Assembly (NCBI GenBank): GCA_000827205.1
Contig: KN832560.1
Span: 1,577,503-1,641,502, forward strand
Direction: 5' to 3'
Origin: Plicaturopsis crispa FD-325 SS-3
Taxonomy: Eukaryota > Basidiomycota > Agaricomycetes > Amylocorticiales > Amylocorticiaceae
Length of the DNA stretch: 64,000 nt
Shown: positions 58,178 through 64,000 of the stretch, piece after piece
How positions within the stretch are numbered: the first letter of the stretch is position 1
Layout: every line of letters starts with the position of its first letter
Program-made: the position numbers and the translations under genes
Notes under the pieces: generated by a model
Told to the model about the DNA's origin: nothing
Seen by the model: only the letters and a program-made list of their open reading frames with translations
The model's database searches: none

Positions 58178-58560
58178 CCGTGCCCATCCCCTGCGCGTTT
58201 GCCGTATTCGTCACCCGCGCGCTCGCCGTGTCCGTCCCCTGCGTGTTCGCTGTGTCCATGGCCCGCGCTCTCGCCGCTTCCATCCCCTGCGCGTTTGCCG
58301 TGTCCCTCACCCGTGCGCTCCCCGTCCCCTGCGCGTGCGCAAACACCGTGCCCTGCGTGTTCACGAACCCCATCCCCTTCGCGTCCGCAAACACCGTCCC
58401 CTGCGCGTTCACGAACACCGTCCCCTGCGTGTTCGCAATCCCTGTCCCTGCATGTTCGCAATCCCTGTCCCTGCATGTTCGCAATCCCCATCCCCGTCCC
58501 CTGCGAGTCCGCGATTTCCGTCCCCTGCGCGTTTGTGAACCCCCTCCCGTGCATGTTCGC
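58178..58560 (+). repeat. 24-bp minisatellite
   Basis: Degenerate units of about 24 bp, for example ccgtgtccgtcccctgcg plus tgttcg, are repeated about 15 times. Some units are shortened near 58330-58500 and contain nearly exact pairs (aatccctgtccctgcatg, twice). Because 24 is a multiple of three, several frames on both strands stay open; this explains the long ORFs here without coding. Confidence 0.85.
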
Positions 58561-59151
58561 CCACCCTTTTCCACCTCGTCCCTTGTGTGTGTGCGAGCCC
58601 ATCCCGTGCGCGCTCGCATACTTACGAGTCTGTGGCTCCCTCTGCCCCCTTTTTTTATTTTCATTTTTTCTACAATAGTTTTGTTTCATGTAACTATCAT
58701 TTGAGAAACATTGAAGTTTTTCTCAGTCCATCTTGTCAGTCAAATAAGGTACTTTACATCTAAATGTGAAGTATGATAATAGTGCTGTAGCACATTTACA
58801 GCACAGGCTTCGAGTGCAAGTTCTGTGTTTGTATGTGTTTGAAACCGAAGGTGTAGAGCCACTACGCTCCGAAGATTCCGAATGCGCGCGCGGACAGATT
58901 CATTTGTTTATATATATTGATCCTGTGGCAAAATGGACCGGTGGTTCGAGACTCAGTGGCTGGTGTTTGCATATGTTTGAGGTGGCACAGGTTCAGCCAC
59001 ATTCGAGAAAATATTCGATTTATTTACAATTGTTTATAGGGAGGGTGGGCAGCCACAGTATCTGCCCGGGATCCTAAGGGATCAGGTAGGAATCTTAGCT
59101 GGCGCTTTTTTGAAAACAGCCTAGTAGCTTACCGGTGGTAAGCTAGCACAC

Positions 59152-59183
59152 ATTTGGGTGGTGTTTTGTAAATCAGTTCGTGG
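59152..59183 (-). repeat. Inverted repeat core, right (32 bp)
   Basis: Starts atttgggtggtg and ends cagttcgtgg; exact reverse complement of 55044-55075. It lies 118 bp from the stop of the PAPNQ-repeat gene. Confidence 0.88.
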
Positions 59184-59300
59184 TAAGGGCAAGGTGGTTT
59201 TTAAAAAGAAGTACATGGAGGCCTGACGCTCATTTGACTGGGGTCTTGAAAGGACGGTTTCTGTGCGTGAACTGAGACATTGAACACAAGAATTTTTGTC

Positions 59301-60219
59301 TTAATAAAACGTACCAAAAAACGAGGGGCGAGTAGGTGGACGCTGATTAGGTGGAGGCTGATTAGGTGGAGGCTGATTAGGTGCAGGCTGATTAGGTGCA
59401 GGCTGATTAGGTGCAGGCTGATTAGGTGCAGGCTGATTAGGTGCAGGCTGAGGCTGTACGTTCGATAGGTACGGCCCGAGCGTTGTCGATTCCACAGCAA
59501 TGCGATGAGACACGGGCGTCACCGAGTCTGCGAACATATCCCCTGTGTTACCCGTGAGTGTCGCAGCGAAGAAGGAGCAAGACGGAGACTCACTGAAAAG
59601 TGCTTTGTGCTCGATGTTAGATATAGCAGATTACACTCAGAGTGGATTGTACATGGAAAACATACCGTTCCGCATCCGCATTCTCATCGGCGGTGAGTTC
59701 GGGACGTTGGACTCGTCGAATGAGTCTATACACAAAGATATATGAGATATAATAACGCAAGATTCTAGTAGTCGGCATTACCGTGCTCATCGCCGTGTTC
59801 ATCGCCGTGTTCATCGCCGTCATCTGAAGAATTTGGTAGGTCATCCCATGACGGAGGGCCGGTATTGTGGGTGTCTTCATAAATATCGAGGTCAATTTGA
59901 TTTTCCCCACGAACGCGACAACGAAAGCAAAACTCACCAAGACGAATGCGTCTCTCCTCTCCTTCGTCGGCCTCTCCTAGACATTGATTGCTATTTCTAA
60001 GAGCTAGGCTTACGCGCGACAACACTATGAGTACTGACCTCTCTGCCTGGTTCCACTTGGGCCTTGACCGGGATCGTCCATGTACGTCGTCCCAGGGTGA
60101 CTAGGCGAATACGAGGCTGGGAAAATACCTAGAGGAGGAAAAGGTCCGTCTTTATGAGTCCGTCTGCAATCGATTGCATAGGCACGCCGTGGAAAGCCCT
60201 GCGGTCCGAAAAAGTGCAT
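59301..60219 (-). CDS. Spliced protein with C-terminal PAPNQ repeats
   Basis: Not recognised. Five exons join in phase from the ATG at 60219 (MHFFGPQGFPRRAYAID). They run through GTTYMDDPGQGPSGTRQ, a short charged exon (LGEADEGEERRIRL), an acidic stretch with three GDEH units (near 59810) and VQRPELTADENADAERY. The last exon has a conserved-looking core (SCSFFAATLTGNTGDMF, VSHRIAVESTTLGPYLSNV). The C-terminus is seven or so copies of a five-residue repeat, PAPNQ or PPPNQ, encoded by a 15-bp tandem repeat, and ends RPSFFGTFY. Length is about 240 residues. No signal peptide or membrane segment is visible. The tail suggests a flexible linker-like end. Confidence 0.6.
59341..59452 (-). repeat. 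15-bp tandem repeat coding for PAPNQ
   Basis: About seven copies of a 15-bp unit (plus strand gctgattaggtgcag) with two or three ggtggag variants at one end. The unit keeps frame with the minus-strand gene, changing Ala to Pro in the variants. Copy number is likely to vary between strains. Confidence 0.88.
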
Positions 60220-60984
60220 TACTCGCCGCGCGTGTACATCAAAATATTACACGACGTACTGCGCACAAGCGGAATTAAGATTCTTGTCGCGCGCGAAAAA
60301 CGATGCATCTGCCAAAAGCTGACGTGGCATATAAGCGAGACCGGTGACATTCATATCACCACTCCAGGGGGAGCCATTCAGCCATATGTGGCGCCACGGC
60401 CCTCCCAGCATATGTTCTTATACCCAAGCACGTAAGCACGTAGCAAAGACAGTAACTTGCTCCAGCTTACCTATGATCAAAAGCAAATGAAAGGGCTCTT
60501 GAGCTTTACCGTGGCCCTGCAGCGGGCTGCAGCTCAACTCTGAGTGCTGGATCCTGATTTGGAATACACGGCGGCGCCTCGAGCGATCGGCGTGGCTTCG
60601 AGCTCCCCACGTGGCGTGTTTTGTCACATCCGAAAGTTCCGTCTACCAGGGTTCAGCGTCTAGTCCGATCTTCCTCTTTCTGCTATTTCCTCATATGGAC
60701 CCATCGAACGCCCACAGAGCGAAGCCTGATCACACTACTGAGCGGTATCCATCATCACATAGAACTGGACCCTAGTCTGCACACAACACGCCCCCTGCCT
60801 CGACGCGACCCCGAGGAAGAACGGTCGTCGCTATATCCTATCATTTGCTGCCATGCCTGATGTGCGCGCTTATATGGGAGATTGCGGCAATCGTGGGGCA
60901 CAGCTACACTAAGTACGAGGGGGTCATCCAGTTCAAAAGTATCCAGATCCCTATCCCTTTGCTTGCGTATTTTCCTCGCTCGCA

Positions 60985-63700
60985 ATGAACGTCACATTCG
61001 ACTTCGATACACGTACTGAACATTCTGCAACCCTCGCCGGGGCTGATTCTGCTGTTAATGCGTTAGCATTTTCATCCACCGGGCAGTTTCTGGCCAGCGG
61101 AGACGATGCTGGTGTTATAGCGGTGAATATTTACCATCCTTTAGTCACCGAAATTCACTGACTGAATCTGTGTAGATATATGAAGGGCCTTCTTGGACAT
61201 GTCAACGACGTTATTTGAGCGAGAATGGCCGCGTACGATGCCTTGCATGGCATCCTCAACAACTGTCGTTGATGGCTGGGACCAGCAGCGGAGGTATACA
61301 CACGATTCTCCCGGACTTGGTGCGCTTTCGCTTTCATGAGAGGCCAGCCTTTGTACGAAATCTGATTGGTTTCCAAACAAATTCGTAGGGGACTGACGGA
61401 ATACAGGACGTGCACGCAGTGGCTTCCACTGTTGATGCGTTGGACATCACGACGGACGGCAGCCAGTGCGCAATCGCATTTGGGGGACGTACTGGGAACC
61501 ACCCGCGCGTCATAATCGTGAACCTCGTGCAAAAGATCGGAGCTCCAGGTACAGTGTCGAACAGAACATCCCTTTGACTGCGCGTTGACAAGACATGACT
61601 GTTCCAAGCCCGCTGGGGAACTACTACATTCCTGCCTATGCCCCCAGGAACCGATTCGTCTCCCGCCGTCATCCAGAATGTCCATTTTGTCCCGGGAAAG
61701 AATCGCCTCTTAGTCACATTCGTAGAGCACGGTGTCCGGTATGTTTGTGTTTGTACATCTATCGCATGGATAACTAATCTAAACTCACAGAATCTATTCT
61801 ACGACAACCTATACTCAAGAAAAGATGCTCAGCTTGCTAGAATATCCCCCGACGTGAGATATCCACACTAACAATGCCGGTGTTCGTGCTGATGTACTCG
61901 TTTGCAGAGGCTCGTCCGCGCTTTCTAGAGATGGAAGACGGCTTGTGATCACCAACGTAGTTGGAGGTATCCAGGTTTATTCCCTCAGGAGTCTTCACAT
62001 CCAGTACAGTGGATCAGCGCCTTACGAATCCGAGAAACGTCGAGAAACACAGGTCGGCGTGGCCTTTCTAGACGGAGGCGGGAGAACGGTGGTAGTGCCC
62101 ACTTACCGTGGTGTTGCGTTATTCTCCACCAAACAGACATCCGCCGACCCCTTGACGACTCTTACCTGGGATGGGTGGAAGGATGCACGGTTGCAACCTG
62201 TGGTAAGGAACTGTGCCTTTACATGTCATAATCGTGTACTCATTTCCATGCGCTAGGCTACAGCAACATTTTCTGGATGTATTTATATCGCGTCAGGGTC
62301 CATATATTCCAAAGGCGACGTACGAAAGCCTACTTGCGAAGTATGGAGCAACGTGCCACTGGTATCTAGGACAGCTGTCCAGCAAAGCCACCCTCCTCTG
62401 ACAATCCTTCCCTCCGCTGAAGCGTCTGTGACGACGGCGCGCGGGGACGCGGCGTCCACGCAAGGCCCGGCTGTGCTGACGAGCGGCTCGCCTCCTGCTG
62501 GACCGCTTCCTTTCGCCGAAGCGTCTGTGACGACGCGCGGGGCCGTTCCGCCGTCCATGCAAGGCCCAGCTGTGCTGACGAGCGGCTCGCCTCCTGCTGG
62601 ACCGCTTCCCTCCGCCGAAGCGTCTGTGACGACGGCGCGCGGGGACGTCGCGGCGTCCACGCAAGGCCCGGCTGTGCTGACGAGCGGCTCGCCTCCTGCT
62701 GGACCGCTTCCTTTCGCCGAAGCGTCTGTGACGACGCGCGGGGCCGTTCCGCCGTCCATGCAAGGCCCAGCTGTGCTGACGGACGGCCCTCCCCCAATGG
62801 GAGTGCCTCTCTCTGCTGCTCCAGCTAGAATGGTGAGCAATCGCTTAGCCAATATGAACAGTATGCTCATCACTGACCTTCACGCCCAGAATCTATTCTT
62901 CTCCCGCTTAGCAGCAGGAGTCTATGTCGTGGTAGGCGTTGGAATCCTGGTCAAATTTCAGGGGGCGACGGCTCGTTTAGATGCATTGTGGAGCGCTGCT
63001 CGCTCCTTGGTTCTCGAACGCCTCGGGTACCACTCCCCGCCTCCAGTAGAAGTACCGCAACCACCTCTACAGGTGAGCCACCCACGCGTTACAATCATCT
63101 CGTCGACGTGAAAGCTGACACAGTACTTATTGCAGCACCAACGGAGCTGGAAGCTCTATACACTATACTTGGGCATCGTCACTATAGTCCTCGTCCCCAC
63201 CTTGCACACAAAGACTCGGCCCTTTGCTTATCAGTTCGCTGGTATCCTAAAATCCCTAGCATTGAGTCTTCTCCGGAATTTGTGGGTAGTCTATCAAGTC
63301 GTCAATAAGTTCATGCTCCCCGATGCGCCCCCACCTCAGGAACCTTCCCCTTCTCATTTGGTTTCGAGTCACGGTCCGGACAATAGCACTTCTACGCCCT
63401 CTACACCATCCCATCGCCCCTATGTTCCGGGCCAATACACACCTGCTTCGACGCCCGCACTAGCGTCTTCCTCCTCCTCTGATCCAGCCGGAGAATCCCA
63501 GGCAGATAACACTCCTACGCCGGGCCCCTCCAGCTCAAAGGGAGAGAGAATTCCGCGACCCAACATTTCTACGCTGAGGTCCGGATCCGGCTCCAAGGCA
63601 CAAGACCGACTACCGAGTAAGTCGCTTTTCGTCTGGCCTTTAACAAATACTCAGCTGATATGCTAGCGAAGAGCAACCCTGGAATAGCCATGCTGGTTAA
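60985..63700 (+). CDS. WD40-like protein with membrane segments and internal repeats
   Basis: The ATG at 60985 starts MNVTFDFDTRTEHSATLAG. About nine exons join in phase to about 760 residues. The N-terminal half has WD40-type blades: VNALAFSSTGQFLASGDDAG, VRCLAWHPQQLSLMAGTSSG, VDALDITTDGSQCAIAFGG, VHFVPGKNRLLVTFVEHGVR and SALSRDGRRLVITNVVGGIQ. A Pro/Ala/Ser/Thr-rich tandem repeat follows (62400-62790). Then comes a membrane-like segment (LAAGVYVVVGVGILVKF, nt about 62908-62960) and a second hydrophobic region (LYTLYLGIVTIVLVPTL). The tail is Ser/Pro/Thr-rich. The intron near 61553-61606 needs the acceptor ttccaag to keep frame. The stop is at 63666 if unspliced, or about 63700 if a last intron (gtaagt at 63618) is removed. 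A propeller tethered to a membrane suggests a scaffold role; this is inference. Confidence 0.72.
62400..62790 (+). repeat. In-frame tandem repeat, ABAB arrangement
   Basis: Two copies of a 200-bp block, each made of two related halves. Half A reads EASVTTARGD and half B EASVTTRGAVPPSMQGPAV; both lead to LTSGSPPAGP. The copies differ by only a few bases and one in-frame codon insertion (GDAAS/GDVAAS), so the expansion is recent. It sits inside the WD40-like gene between the propeller and the membrane segment. Confidence 0.88.
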
Positions 63701-64000
63701 GCACCTTTTGGGCTTATGACAAATTACGTTTTCCCCCATGACCTGACCTGCTCGAGCGCTCGATAATGATAGTTCAGGACTTGAGCGCTTGAGGCAAGCT
63801 GGACCGCCTCCCCCTTTCACTCTTGAATACCTCAATCTGTTTTCTCTTCACCGGGCATACCGTAGACGGTATGACCTCGCTATATGTATTCTTTGTTCGC
63901 TCCCTAGTCAGTGTTTGCGCACCCTACGGTCTTGAGTATCGATCGGACGTGTACGTATGTTCAACGGGAACTTGCCTCGGATCCGCGTTGTCATACTCAC
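63701..64000. other. Downstream flank, no supported gene
   Basis: About 300 bp after the WD40-like gene. No coding potential or repeat was recognised before the window ends. Confidence 0.4.

Larger units (their letters stand above)
54990..59230. mobile_element. 4.1-kb block bounded by inverted repeats
   Basis: The left edge (about 55020-55135) and the right edge (about 59115-59215) are inverted copies of each other. They share a perfect 32-bp core (55044-55075 and 59152-59183) and an outer ttttaaaaac stretch on each side. The interior has no transposase. It holds GC-rich stem-loops (55348-55892), a duplicated segment (56100-56720), AT-richer DNA (56900-57450) and a minisatellite (58178-58560). 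This fits a non-autonomous DNA element or an inverted pair of smaller elements. No target-site duplication was settled. Confidence 0.6.

Noticed and set aside
58178-58560. CRISPR-like array
   Set aside because: Units are contiguous 24-bp repeats without unique spacers, in a eukaryotic context.
57759-58704. Long plus- and minus-strand ORFs as Ala/Val/Pro- or Thr/Gly-rich proteins
   Set aside because: They owe their openness to the stop-free 24-bp minisatellite, and competing frames are open on both strands.
58936-58975. ggttcgagactc as a tRNA T-arm
   Set aside because: No matching acceptor, D or anticodon stems could be folded around it.

Overview
The window looks like nuclear DNA of a mushroom-forming basidiomycete (Agaricomycetes). 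The evidence is many genes broken by introns of about 45-65 nt with GT-AG borders, and several protein families typical of that group: a DUF6532-like protein, a TET/JBP-type oxygenase, a Tnp2 (CACTA/En-Spm) transposase, a JmjC-like protein and a clustered set of F-box/leucine-rich paralogs. Splice structures were read by eye, so exon borders are approximate unless given exactly. I found no rRNA, convincing tRNA or CRISPR array.

Layout. 0.4-5.7 kb: minus-strand Ty3/Gypsy fossil with a long open gag-pol frame. 5.7-6.2 kb: AT-rich, TATAG-rich spacer. 6.2-10.9 kb: two spliced minus-strand genes in tandem, DUF6532-like and TET/JBP. 11.1-14.7 kb: sparse DNA holding copy A of a two-copy repeat with a short spliced gene, interrupted by a run of Ns whose flanks are the same 113 bp. 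15.2-18.8 kb: an old Gypsy gag fossil followed by a broken Helitron Rep fragment. 19.5-23.7 kb: a spliced Tnp2 transposase whose frame reads through. 25.1-29.9 kb: a single-pass membrane protein and a large JmjC-like protein. 32.3-46.9 kb: four minus-strand F-box-like paralogs, with copy B of the repeat, a RING-finger gene and an unknown plus-strand gene among them. 47.5-50.7 kb: a coiled-coil gene, two related MITE-like elements, a basic low-complexity ORF and a gene-start fragment. 53.4-55 kb: an unknown spliced gene. 55.0-59.2 kb: a 4.1-kb block bounded by inverted repeats, filled with GC-rich stem-loops, duplications and a 24-bp minisatellite. 59.3-63.7 kb: a gene with a PAPNQ-repeat tail and a WD40/transmembrane gene with internal tandem repeats.

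The picture is an accessory, transposon-rich region. Two Fe(II)/2-oxoglutarate-type proteins (TET/JBP and JmjC-like) and two ubiquitin-system families (F-box-like and RING) sit among class I and class II elements. That TET/JBP and JmjC proteins act on methylated DNA or chromatin here is inference from their families; nothing in the sequence shows a shared pathway.
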